Assembly: GCA_002383485.1 (NCBI GenBank)
Contig: DFYY01000007.1
Span: 42,207 to 106,206, forward strand
Length of the DNA: 64,000 bases
Direction: 5' to 3'
Origin: Bacteroidales bacterium UBA4070
Lineage (GTDB): Bacteria > Bacteroidota > Bacteroidia > Bacteroidales > VadinHA17
In this document: positions 7,798-15,775 of the stretch, in pieces
How the letters are laid out: each line of letters opens with the position of its first letter
Position numbering within the stretch: the stretch's first letter is position 1
Position numbers and translations under genes: made by a program
The notes under the pieces: generated by a model
The model's input: the letters and a program-made list of their open reading frames with translations, nothing else
Told to the model about the DNA's origin: nothing
The model's database searches: none

Positions 7798-8925
7798 ATG
7801 AATTTTTCACAGATACCGGGACAGAAGGCAGTGATTGACAGATTGCGGAACTCCGTAGCGGAGAACCGTGTCAGTCATGCACTTCTTTTTTACGGCCCGG
7901 AGGGAAGCGGGAAATTTGCAATCGCCCTGGCTTTTGCAAGGTATATCAGCTGTGAAAACCGCACAGCGGAAGATGCCTGCGGCAAATGTCCGTCGTGTTC
8001 CAAGTATGACAAACTGATCCACCCGGACCTCCACTTCGTCTTCCCGGTGATAAAAAAGAAATCGAACACCGAACCGGTGAGTGACCACTTCATATCACAG
8101 TGGAGGGAGATGGTGCTAAGGTCACCATGGTTTTCACTAACCACCTGGACCGAAGCCATGGAGGTGGCCAACGAGCAGGCCCTGATACCCGTTGCCGAAT
8201 CAGCGGAGATCATCCGCAAGCTAAGCCTGAAGTCATTTGAATCTGACTTCAAGATCATGATAATATGGTTGCCTGAGAAAATGAATGCCGAGACGGCGAA
8301 CAAGATACTTAAGATAATTGAGGAACCTCCCGCCCGGACTCTTTTTATACTTGTCTCCGAAGAGGATGAGAAGCTTCTTCCAACCATCACTTCGCGTTGT
8401 CAGCACATAAGAATCCCCTCCATCCCTTCTGAAGATCTCAGTTCCTATCTTGTAGGGTCAATGGGAATTGATCCTGTCAAGGCTCCGGAGATTGCTGCCA
8501 TCGCCAACGGGAACATGGTAAGAGCGATGGAGCTGGCACGGGAGGGTGACAACGCCGCCGTGCATCTGGACAGGTTCACAAAGCTGATGAGGACAGCCTG
8601 GACACGTGACATACATGCACTGGTGACATGGTCAGAGGATACCGCAACCCTGGGAAGGGAGAGACAGAAGAGCTTCCTCTCTTACTCGCTAAGGATGATA
8701 AGGGAAAATTTTATACTCAACTTCAACGGAAGGGAACACCGGCTCGTCTACCTTACCAGGGCTGAGGACGAATTCTCAGGAAAATTCCACCCCTTTATCA
8801 ATGAGAAGAACATCAATGCCCTCAACCGCGAGTTCAACCTGGCATATGCACATGTGGAGAGCAACGGTAACACGAAGATGATTTTCCTCGACCTTGCGCT
8901 GAAGACAATGAGACTTATAAGGTAA
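7798..8925 (+). CDS. holB: DNA polymerase III subunit delta' (clamp loader)
   Basis: 375 residues. The P-loop-like GPEGSGK (33-39) follows the typical HALLFYG lead-in. A four-cysteine zinc module follows (C52, C61, C64, C67, in DACGKCPSC), and IIEEPPARTLFILVS and TSRCQHIRIP mark the sensor region. As delta' it forms part of the clamp loader that opens the beta clamp at primer junctions. The C-terminal third, which packs into the loader collar, is less conserved. It has its own promoter and is followed by an inverted repeat and the ricT promoter. Confidence 0.9.
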   Translation: MNFSQIPGQKAVIDRLRNSVAENRVSHALLFYGPEGSGKFAIALAFARYISCENRTAEDACGKCPSCSKYDKLIHPDLHFVFPVIKKKSNTEPVSDHFISQWREMVLRSPWFSLTTWTEAMEVANEQALIPVAESAEIIRKLSLKSFESDFKIMIIWLPEKMNAETANKILKIIEEPPARTLFILVSEEDEKLLPTITSRCQHIRIPSIPSEDLSSYLVGSMGIDPVKAPEIAAIANGNMVRAMELAREGDNAAVHLDRFTKLMRTAWTRDIHALVTWSEDTATLGRERQKSFLSYSLRMIRENFILNFNGREHRLVYLTRAEDEFSGKFHPFINEKNINALNREFNLAYAHVESNGNTKMIFLDLALKTMRLIR

Positions 8926-8941
8926 GTGATGTGAATCACTT
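8924..8941. promoter_or_regulatory. 18-bp perfect inverted repeat upstream of ricT
   Basis: AAGTGAT-GTGA-ATCACTT is a perfect 7-bp inverted repeat with a 4-base centre, starting inside the holB stop codon. Its right edge overlaps CTTG (8939-8942), which sits 19 bp upstream of the ricT -7 box where a -33 element is expected. The form recalls Crp/Fnr-type operators. It has no T-tract, so an operator is more likely than a terminator. Confidence 0.4.
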
Positions 8942-8961
8942 GAAAATAGCTCATTTATTCC

Positions 8962-8969
8962 TAATTTTG
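8962..8969 (+). promoter_or_regulatory. ricT promoter -7 box
   Basis: TAATTTTG matches TAnnTTTG. CTTG about 20 bp upstream is a plausible -33 element. The predicted leader to ATG 9030 is about 55 bases. Confidence 0.55.
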
Positions 8970-9029
8970 CAATCACCTTCCGGCAGCATGGAAATAAATA
9001 CCGACTGCCCGAACCGTTAAAAAGACATC

Positions 9030-10172
9030 ATGACAAATGAGGATATACAGGTCCAGCCCGGAGAGGAACCGGTAAGGCCTGAAATTAAATACAACACCGG
9101 AGAGCACAAGCTGAATGAGTACAACTGGCTTGCCGATCTCCCCTTCGATGCACGCTGCAACGATGTCATCGAAGTACGCTTCAAGAACACCCGCAAGGGG
9201 TTCTATCGCAATATAAACGGACTGAGGCTGGATGTTGACGACATCGTGGCCGTGGAGGCTTCCCCCGGACATGATATCGGGTATGTCTCCATGACCGGCT
9301 ATCTCGTTCGCGAGCAGATGAAGAAGATGAAGGTCAAGCCCGTCCTGGATGAGATGAAGAAGGTCTACCGCAAGGCGAGACCTGTTGACCTGCAGAAATG
9401 GGAAGAGGCGAAGAAGCTTGAGGTTCCTACAATGCTTCGGTCACGCAAGATAGCCGAGAACCTTGGACTGGCAATGAAGATCGGCGATGTGGAATACCAG
9501 GGTGATAAGACGAAGGCTATCTTTTACTACCTGGCCGAAGAAAGAGTCGATTTCAGGCAGCTTATCAAGGTGCTCGCTGAAGAGTTCCATATCAGGATAG
9601 AAATGAGGCAGATAGGTGCACGCCAGGAAGCCGGTCGCATAGGCGGTATAGGCACCTGCGGAAGGGAGCTGTGCTGTTCGACCCATGTGACAAACTTTGT
9701 CTCGGTGACAACATCACACGCCCGTTACCAGGACCTCTCGCTTAACCCCCAGAAACTAGCCGGACAATGCGGTAAACTGAAATGCTGCCTGAACTATGAG
9801 CTCGACTGCTATATAGACGCCCAGAGAGAATTTCCCTCCAGGGAGGTCAATCTCGAACTGGCCGGAGGCACCGCTTACTTCATGAAGATGGAAGTTCATA
9901 CAGGTGTCTACTGGTACTCCACTGACCAGCGGATAGCGGCAAATATGACGGCAGTGCCGGTGACACGCGTACGCGAAATAATCCAGCTCAACCGCAGGGG
10001 TGTCAAACCCGAAAACCTGCTGGCAGGCCCGGCAAGCAACAAGATGGAGAAAGGCAATGACCTTCTGCTGCAGAACAGCGGACTGGACAGGTTCGAATCC
10101 AAAAGCAAGCCGCGCGATGGCAAAAGCAGAAATAAACCATATCACAGGAGAAATGACAGGAAACAGAAGTAG
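9030..10172 (+). CDS. ricT: PSP1/RicT-type iron-sulfur regulatory protein
   Basis: 380 residues with the PSP1 (YaaT/RicT) domain. The characteristic cysteines are in GTCGRELCCSTHV (C210, C215, C216) and GQCGKLKCCLNYELDC (C247, C252, C253, C260). In Bacillus RicT joins RicA and RicF in an iron-sulfur complex that controls RNase Y-dependent RNA processing. Whether that holds here is unknown, since no ricA or ricF homologue is in the window. The C-terminal tail (about 335-380) is lysine/arginine-rich and probably disordered. The 3' end overlaps gldH by 20 bp, a linkage that recurs in Bacteroidota. Confidence 0.85.
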   Translation: MTNEDIQVQPGEEPVRPEIKYNTGEHKLNEYNWLADLPFDARCNDVIEVRFKNTRKGFYRNINGLRLDVDDIVAVEASPGHDIGYVSMTGYLVREQMKKMKVKPVLDEMKKVYRKARPVDLQKWEEAKKLEVPTMLRSRKIAENLGLAMKIGDVEYQGDKTKAIFYYLAEERVDFRQLIKVLAEEFHIRIEMRQIGARQEAGRIGGIGTCGRELCCSTHVTNFVSVTTSHARYQDLSLNPQKLAGQCGKLKCCLNYELDCYIDAQREFPSREVNLELAGGTAYFMKMEVHTGVYWYSTDQRIAANMTAVPVTRVREIIQLNRRGVKPENLLAGPASNKMEKGNDLLLQNSGLDRFESKSKPRDGKSRNKPYHRRNDRKQK

Positions 10173-10626
10173 GATCATTGTTGCCGCCCTGATGCTGGCA
10201 GCAGCTGCAACAGCATGCAACAGTGGCATACAATACTCTGAGAACCACAGGATTGAAGAAGGCCAGTGGAATATGTATGATCCTGCAAAATACTCCTGTA
10301 CAGTAGACGACACAGTTATGACCTATGACATAGGACTGTCGCTGCGCACAACCACGGACTACCCCTACAGAAACATATACCTCTTCATGGTTACCACATT
10401 CCCCTCCGGGACCAGCGTGACTGATACAATTCATGCAATGGTGACCGATGAAAAGGGCCGCTGGCTGGGGAAGGGCACCGGTAATATCAGGGAGCTCACC
10501 CTTCCCATCAGGTCAAATGTCTGGTTTCCCGAAGCTGGCGAGTATCACTTCAGGGTGATGCATGGCATGAGAGACACCGTCTTGCAGGGCGTCCATGACA
10601 TAGGGATGATTATCTCCCGGAGGTAA
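10153..10626 (+). CDS. gldH: Gliding motility lipoprotein GldH
   Basis: From ATG 10153 the product is 157 residues with a clean lipoprotein signal: basic MTGNRSR, a hydrophobic alanine-rich core, then a lipobox ending at Cys22 (ATACNSG). The mature domain carries GldH-type sequence such as SLRTTTDYPYRNIYLF and GIMIISRR-like C-terminal strands. GldH is an outer-envelope lipoprotein needed for gliding in Flavobacterium and also found in non-gliding relatives with type IX secretion. The reading frame is open further upstream, but that extension lies inside ricT and would bury the signal peptide, so I reject it. Confidence 0.8.
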   Translation: MTGNRSRIIVAALMLAAAATACNSGIQYSENHRIEEGQWNMYDPAKYSCTVDDTVMTYDIGLSLRTTTDYPYRNIYLFMVTTFPSGTSVTDTIHAMVTDEKGRWLGKGTGNIRELTLPIRSNVWFPEAGEYHFRVMHGMRDTVLQGVHDIGMIISRR

Positions 10627-10648
10627 GAAAGATCAAAATAACCGGGAT

Positions 10649-11347
10649 TTGGGTAAAAACAAACTTGCACGGTGGACTGAGCTGAGAGGCTTCGATCATG
10701 TGATTGAACCGCCTTTCGAGGATGTATTCAGACATGACCATGAACTTAAGGGCAAATGGCACAGCGACTGGTTCAAAAATGATCATCCCATAATACTGGA
10801 ACTGGGCTGCGGCAAGGGTGAATACACAGTGGGGCTGGCCAGCCATTATCCCGGGAGAAACATTATAGGCATCGACATCAAGGGTGCCCGCATGTGGCGG
10901 GGAGCAAAGGACTCACACAACATGGGGCTTTCCAATGCCGCCTTCCTTCGCACCCGTATCGAGGTGACCGGTTCCTTCTTCGCCCCCGGCGAGGTGGATG
11001 AGATATGGCTTACCTTCCCTGACCCTCAGATGAAGAGGATCAGGGAGAAGAAGCGGCTCTCAGGCCCGCAGTTTCTGAACCTGTACAGGCAATACCTTAA
11101 GGACGGCGGTATTGTGCATCTCAAAACCGACTGTCGTGAGCTGCATGATTATACTGTTGAACTGACCCGGGTCAACGGCCTGGAGGTGATCACCAGGGTC
11201 ACTGACCTGCATGCTGATATGCCCGGCGACCCTCTGCTGTCAATCAGGACTCACTACGAGGAACTCTTTCTTAAGCAGGGCGTTCCGATTACTTACCTAT
11301 CATTCAGACTGCCAAATGACAAGGAAATCATCAGCCCCGGCGCCTGA
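10649..11347 (+). CDS. trmB: tRNA (guanine-46-N7)-methyltransferase
   Basis: 232 residues with the SAM motif ILELGCGKGEYT (49-60), IGIDIKGARMWRGAK, the family-specific LTFPDPQMKRIREKKRL and HLKTDCRELHDYT. TrmB methylates G46 in the variable loop of tRNAs. The start appears to be TTG at 10649, because no ATG lies upstream of the SAM motif. The 3' end overlaps the next gene by 32 bp. Confidence 0.92.
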   Translation: MGKNKLARWTELRGFDHVIEPPFEDVFRHDHELKGKWHSDWFKNDHPIILELGCGKGEYTVGLASHYPGRNIIGIDIKGARMWRGAKDSHNMGLSNAAFLRTRIEVTGSFFAPGEVDEIWLTFPDPQMKRIREKKRLSGPQFLNLYRQYLKDGGIVHLKTDCRELHDYTVELTRVNGLEVITRVTDLHADMPGDPLLSIRTHYEELFLKQGVPITYLSFRLPNDKEIISPGA

Positions 11348-11672
11348 CAGTGAAGGTTTCTTCAGCCGCGTTTACGAGGTAACGAAGCTTATACCCTACG
11401 GCAGGATAACATCCTACGGCGCCATTGCCAGGTACCTGGGCTCCGGGGGCTCAGTCAGGATGGTAGGGTGGGCGCTGAACTCCTCGCACCACGGACAGGG
11501 GTTTATCCCTGCTCACCGGGTGGTGAACCGCAACGGCCTGCTTACCGGCAAGCATCATTTCGGAACCTCGTCAACAATGCAGCAGTTGCTGGAGAACGAG
11601 GGCTTCACCGTGGAAGATGACCGGGTCCTGGAATTTCGGCAACGGTTCTGGGATCCGTCCGCTGAACTATAG
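11316..11672 (+). CDS. Alkyltransferase-like (MGMT-fold) DNA-binding protein lacking the acceptor cysteine
   Basis: 118 residues covering only the DNA-binding domain of O6-methylguanine-DNA methyltransferase: VYEVTKLIPYGRITSYGAIA (19-38), the helix-turn-helix region, and PAHRVVNRNGLL (65-76). In true MGMT the motif is PCHRV; here residue 66 is alanine, so it cannot accept the alkyl group. Alkyltransferase-like (ATL) proteins of this kind bind O6-alkylguanine lesions and flag them for nucleotide excision repair. I start it at ATG 11316, inside trmB; a longer reading would begin deep in trmB. Confidence 0.85.
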   Translation: MTRKSSAPAPDSEGFFSRVYEVTKLIPYGRITSYGAIARYLGSGGSVRMVGWALNSSHHGQGFIPAHRVVNRNGLLTGKHHFGTSSTMQQLLENEGFTVEDDRVLEFRQRFWDPSAEL

Positions 11673-11754
11673 GAGAAAGGCTGTGTTATAAATGAGCAGA
11701 GGCAATAGAGGGCCGGGCGTATAAAAATGTAGATGAAAATGTTAATGTATAAAA

Positions 11755-11781
11755 AATGGTCGTAGACCATTAAGAATTGTA
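11755..11781 (+). repeat. Hairpin repeat A1 (51-bp family)
   Basis: Stem AATGGT / ACCATT around loop CGTAG, followed by the tail AAGAATTGTA. It is the first of a pair; the next loop begins 51 bp downstream. Confidence 0.75.
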
Positions 11782-11806
11782 AATCAGCAACATAGAATAA
11801 TACCCC

Positions 11807-11832
11807 ACCCTCGTAGAGGGTGAAGAATTGTA
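11807..11832 (+). repeat. Hairpin repeat A2, in the mrp leader
   Basis: Stem ACCCT / AGGGT around loop CGTAG, then GAAGAATTGTA. It ends 5 bp before the ATG of mrp (11838), so if transcribed it covers the ribosome-binding region. The rest of the 165-bp gap between the ATL gene and mrp is AT-rich; I see no clear promoter in it. Confidence 0.75.
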
Positions 11833-11837
11833 AAATC

Positions 11838-12938
11838 ATGTATAAAAAAGAAGACATTCTCAAGGCCCTCCGGATGGTCTCCCACCCGGAAAAAGGAAGT
11901 GACATCGTCACACTGGGCATGGTCGGTGAAATCAACGTATCTGCAGAGGGAATAACCCTCGTGCTTGTACCGGAAAAATCCAACGACCCCTTCCTCGCGT
12001 CAATCAAAAGCAGCTGCGTCAGGGCAGTCAAGGAGCATCTCGGTCCCGATGCCGTCATTGCATCCATCGAGGTCAGACCCAGGATTGTAGTCGAGAAGAT
12101 GGCGGTCCCGAAGAGAGAGGTGCTGCCGGGAGTGAAAAACATCATCGCCGTCTCCTCCGGCAAGGGCGGAGTGGGCAAATCCACAATCGCAGTCAACCTG
12201 GCCGTGGCTCTGGCACGCAAGGGATATGCCACCGGACTGCTTGACGCAGACATCTTCGGACCGTCGGTGCCCAGGATGTTCAACGCCCTGGACTATAAAC
12301 CTGATGTACACAGCGTGAAAGGCAAAGACATGATCATCCCTATGACTAAGTTCGGCGTAAAGCTCCTCTCCATCGGCTTTTTCGTCAAGGGATCCGAGGC
12401 AGTTATATGGCGCGGTCCTATGGCCAGCAGCTTCCTTAAGCAGCTGATCACGCAGGGCGAATGGGGAGAGCTTGATTATCTCATCTTTGACCTTCCTCCC
12501 GGGACGAGCGACATACACCTCACCCTCGTGCAGGAGGTACCTGTCACCGGTGCCATCGTGGTGACCACTCCCCAGGAGGTGGCACTTGCCGATGCCCGAA
12601 AGGGAATAGCCATGTTCCGAAGTGAGGCTATCAACGTACCCGTGCTGGGTCTGGTTGAAAACATGTCATGGTTCGAAGCACCGGAGCTGCCGGGAAAAAG
12701 ATACTACCTCTTCGGTAAGGAGGGCGGCAGCAGACTTGCCGCCGAAAGCGGCACCGAGCTGCTGGGGCAGATACCCATCGTCGAAAAAATATGTAACGGA
12801 GGTGACACAGGGTCACCGGTGGCGCTGGAAGACACCCTCACAGGGGCGGCATTCGCAGACCTGGCGGAGACGGTTGTGAAACAGGTGGAAAAACGCAATG
12901 CAGAGGCCGCTCCCACGAAGAGAGTCGAGGTTAAGTGA
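11838..12938 (+). CDS. mrp: Mrp/ApbC-type iron-sulfur carrier P-loop ATPase
   Basis: 366 residues. An N-terminal DUF59/MIP18-like domain (about 1-85) is followed by the deviant Walker A GKGGVGKST (108-116), the DADIFGPSVPRMF segment and LPPGTSDIHLTL. These proteins bind an Fe-S cluster and load it onto apo-proteins using ATP. The CxxC seen after ENMSW/Y in many homologues is absent (ENMSWFEAPELPGKRYY), as I recall for Bacteroidota members, so cluster binding must use other residues or an extra partner. I choose ATG 11838; an upstream in-frame start falls inside the A2 repeat. Confidence 0.88.
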   Translation: MYKKEDILKALRMVSHPEKGSDIVTLGMVGEINVSAEGITLVLVPEKSNDPFLASIKSSCVRAVKEHLGPDAVIASIEVRPRIVVEKMAVPKREVLPGVKNIIAVSSGKGGVGKSTIAVNLAVALARKGYATGLLDADIFGPSVPRMFNALDYKPDVHSVKGKDMIIPMTKFGVKLLSIGFFVKGSEAVIWRGPMASSFLKQLITQGEWGELDYLIFDLPPGTSDIHLTLVQEVPVTGAIVVTTPQEVALADARKGIAMFRSEAINVPVLGLVENMSWFEAPELPGKRYYLFGKEGGSRLAAESGTELLGQIPIVEKICNGGDTGSPVALEDTLTGAAFADLAETVVKQVEKRNAEAAPTKRVEVK

Positions 12939-13049
12939 GCCTGCTGACGCCCACCCCGTTCCGTCAGGGCAGAATGAGGAGACGCAGCCCTGCCCCCGGG
13001 GCCCGGAACCGACGGCTGGCAGACCCCCTTCATTCTTGCCTCTTTTTCC

Positions 13050-13057
13050 TAACTTTG
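13050..13057 (+). promoter_or_regulatory. porW promoter -7 box
   Basis: TAACTTTG matches TAnnTTTG exactly. It lies about 46 bp before the porW start and separates the porW-porX run from mrp. The 110 bp before it are GC-rich with short inverted repeats (GGGCAG/CTGCCC) that could form a weak terminator for mrp. Confidence 0.55.
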
Positions 13058-13102
13058 GATACTATTGGCAGGGCTCTTCAGTTATAAGAGTATAAAGCAT
13101 AT

Positions 13103-15760
13103 TTGTTGAGATTACGGCATAGGGAATACGCTGCAGCGGTGACCCTCGCGGTTGCCCTGATTCTGGCCGGTTGTTCCGTTGAAAAGAACACCGGCGCGAG
13201 CCGTTTTTACAACTCACTGATATCCAAATACAACATCTGGTTCCACGGTAATGAAGCATATAAGACCGGGGTGAAAAAGGTCAGGGATTCGCACCGCGAT
13301 GACTACACCGACCTCCTGCCGGTATTCGAATACTCCGCCGAGGAGTCGGCCCGCGCAGCTGCATCCGATATGGAACGTGCCGTCCAGAAGGCCTCCAAGG
13401 TTATTGCACTCCACTCCATAACCGCACGGCCTGAGGAAAAGGATCGCCGGAGCAGTACAGACAGGAGCGCGGAATTCTACAACCGGAGGGAGTACAATGA
13501 ATGGGTTGACGACTCCTACATGCTGATGGCCAAAGCGCAGTTCTACCAGAAGAATTTCATGGCTGCCCGCTCCTCATTCTCCTTCGCCACCGGCATAACC
13601 ACCGATCCTGACCTCACAACCGAGGCCAGAATATGGATGACGCGCATACAGACCGAAGAGGGTAACCTTACCGAGGCATCGCGACAGCTGCAGGAGATGC
13701 CCGACCCGGAGAGTCTATCCCGCTCTCTTAAGACGATGTACTACTCCACGCAGGCTGACATCGCCCTGCGGCAGAAGAGATACGGTGATGCGGTGGTCCC
13801 CCTGACGCGCGCCATAGAAAACAGCAGCAACAATGAGACCAGAGTGCGCTGGACTTACCTCCTTGCACAGGTATGCAAGGCTGCGGGAGACAATGCGCTC
13901 TCAACGAAGTACTTCACGAAGGTACTCAGGATGAATCCGCCCTATGACCTTGAGTTCAATGCCGGCATTAACCTGGCAGGCGTAGCGGATATCACGCACG
14001 GCGATGCCGAAGATCTGATGAAATCGCTGCGCAGGATGCTTCGTGACTCCAAGAACAAGGATTATCTTGATCAGATCTACTTCGCGCTAGGTGAGCTGGA
14101 GCAGCGCATGGGAAACACCGGCGAGGCACTTAAACTCTGGTCGCAGGCTGCGGCCAGCAGCACCGTCAACACGCGTCAGAAGGCACGTTCATACCTCGCA
14201 CTGGCAGAACATTACTACGGTCAGCCTGATTACATGAAGGCCTGGCTCTATTATGACAGTGCCTCCTACCTCATTGACAACCGTTTCCCGGATTATGACC
14301 TCATTAGCCGGAGAGTCACGGATCTCGGGGAATATGCCGGATTTCATACCGTCGTGGTCACCGAGGACAGTCTCCGCAGGGTGGCGCAGATGAGTGCCGC
14401 CGAGCGTGACGCTCTGATAGCCGGCGTGATACGGTCTGTGGAGGAGGAGATGACAAAAGCCCGCACAGGCGATGGCGGAGACAGGTACAACATGGGCCAG
14501 TATTACGAAAACGAACAGCGCTACCGCGGAGCCATCTCCGCCGAGGGCGGATGGTACTTCTACAACCAGTCGGCACTCACCTTCGGCCGGACAGAATTCA
14601 GGCGCCGGTGGGGCGACAGGCGGCTTGAGGATAACTGGCGAAGGTCAAACAAGGCCCGTGCTGCCTTCAGCGGACAGCAGAATGAAAATGAAGGAGAGGC
14701 AGACAAGAGCGACAGCGCCGGGATAGCTCCCGAACGCACAAAGGAATACTACCTGTGGAACCTGCCCCTGACCGACTCGCTCATGTCCGTGTCCGTCAGA
14801 CGCAGCGCCGAGGCACTGCTGGGCGAAGGCAAGATACTGGCATCACGGCTTAATGATACAGTGGCAGCAGCCTCTTCTCTCAGTGAAGCTGCAAAACCAG
14901 ACCACGATGATAACATCAGGGCTGAGGCACTCTATGAACTCTACCGCCTGCTCCGCCTGAGTGACCCCCCGGCTGCTGAACGGAGAAGGGCTGAACTGCT
15001 GGCATCATTCCCACAGTCAGAATACGCACTGATCCTCTCAGACCCCGACTATGTCACCAAACACCATGAGATGGAAGCCAGGGCTTCCAGAAGCTATGAA
15101 GCGGCTTACACGGCCTATGACGAAGAAAGATACGCAGAGGCAGAAGCAATGTGTGCGGAAGCCATCAGGCTTTATCCCGAAGACCTGCTGGTACCGAAAT
15201 TCATGCTGCTCGATGCCATGACCGCCGGCGCCGCCAGGGGAGAAATTGCATACAAGGAGAAACTTGATTTGCTTGTGGCAAGATATCCCGCCACAGACGA
15301 GGGCAAGCGTGCTGCGGAGATCATCGCCTTCCTCAGACAGGCAAAACCGGAAATAAGGATCGCTGAAGATACCCGAATTGCGGAGGAGATTTACCACCCT
15401 GACACCCTCCAGCCCCATTTCGTAATTATTATCGTCTCCAACCCGAAGGCAAACATGAACCAGATTGTCTTTGATGTTATAAACTACAACCTCGATAACT
15501 TCGCCAACAAAAATTACCGTACGGAGGGTACGGCTGTCGACGCCGGTTACCTCCTTATAACAACAGGACCCTTCGAAAACGCTGCCGGAGCAGCCGCATG
15601 GCTGAAGACATTCAATCCAGGACAAACCATCAGGGAAGCCTCCGCAGCTGGCCTGACCCTCTACCTCATCAGCCGTGACAACCTGCAGAAATTCAGGGAA
15701 GACAAGAATATTGACAGATATGCTATCTTTCACTCGAAGGAATATTCGAACCTGCGGTAA
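13103..15760 (+). CDS. porW: Type IX secretion lipoprotein PorW/SprE (TPR protein)
   Basis: 885 residues. The lipoprotein signal is basic MLRLRHREY, a hydrophobic core, then the lipobox LILAGC with Cys24. It opens with the PorW/SprE hallmark SRFYNSLISKYNIWFHGNEA (33-52). Many TPR-like repeats follow (about 150-400 and 570-720). Near 780-880 is a domain with HFVIIIVSNPKANMNQ, as seen at the C-terminus of family members. PorW/SprE is an envelope lipoprotein required for assembling the secretion machine. The start is TTG (13103 or 13106); no ATG precedes the signal peptide. porX follows after 15 bp. Confidence 0.88.
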   Translation: MLRLRHREYAAAVTLAVALILAGCSVEKNTGASRFYNSLISKYNIWFHGNEAYKTGVKKVRDSHRDDYTDLLPVFEYSAEESARAAASDMERAVQKASKVIALHSITARPEEKDRRSSTDRSAEFYNRREYNEWVDDSYMLMAKAQFYQKNFMAARSSFSFATGITTDPDLTTEARIWMTRIQTEEGNLTEASRQLQEMPDPESLSRSLKTMYYSTQADIALRQKRYGDAVVPLTRAIENSSNNETRVRWTYLLAQVCKAAGDNALSTKYFTKVLRMNPPYDLEFNAGINLAGVADITHGDAEDLMKSLRRMLRDSKNKDYLDQIYFALGELEQRMGNTGEALKLWSQAAASSTVNTRQKARSYLALAEHYYGQPDYMKAWLYYDSASYLIDNRFPDYDLISRRVTDLGEYAGFHTVVVTEDSLRRVAQMSAAERDALIAGVIRSVEEEMTKARTGDGGDRYNMGQYYENEQRYRGAISAEGGWYFYNQSALTFGRTEFRRRWGDRRLEDNWRRSNKARAAFSGQQNENEGEADKSDSAGIAPERTKEYYLWNLPLTDSLMSVSVRRSAEALLGEGKILASRLNDTVAAASSLSEAAKPDHDDNIRAEALYELYRLLRLSDPPAAERRRAELLASFPQSEYALILSDPDYVTKHHEMEARASRSYEAAYTAYDEERYAEAEAMCAEAIRLYPEDLLVPKFMLLDAMTAGAARGEIAYKEKLDLLVARYPATDEGKRAAEIIAFLRQAKPEIRIAEDTRIAEEIYHPDTLQPHFVIIIVSNPKANMNQIVFDVINYNLDNFANKNYRTEGTAVDAGYLLITTGPFENAAGAAAWLKTFNPGQTIREASAAGLTLYLISRDNLQKFREDKNIDRYAIFHSKEYSNLR

Positions 15761-15775
15761 CGCTAAGGGCTAATA

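Noticed and set aside
10000..10152. N-terminal extension of GldH
   Set aside because: It lies inside ricT in another frame and would bury the lipoprotein signal peptide starting at 10153.
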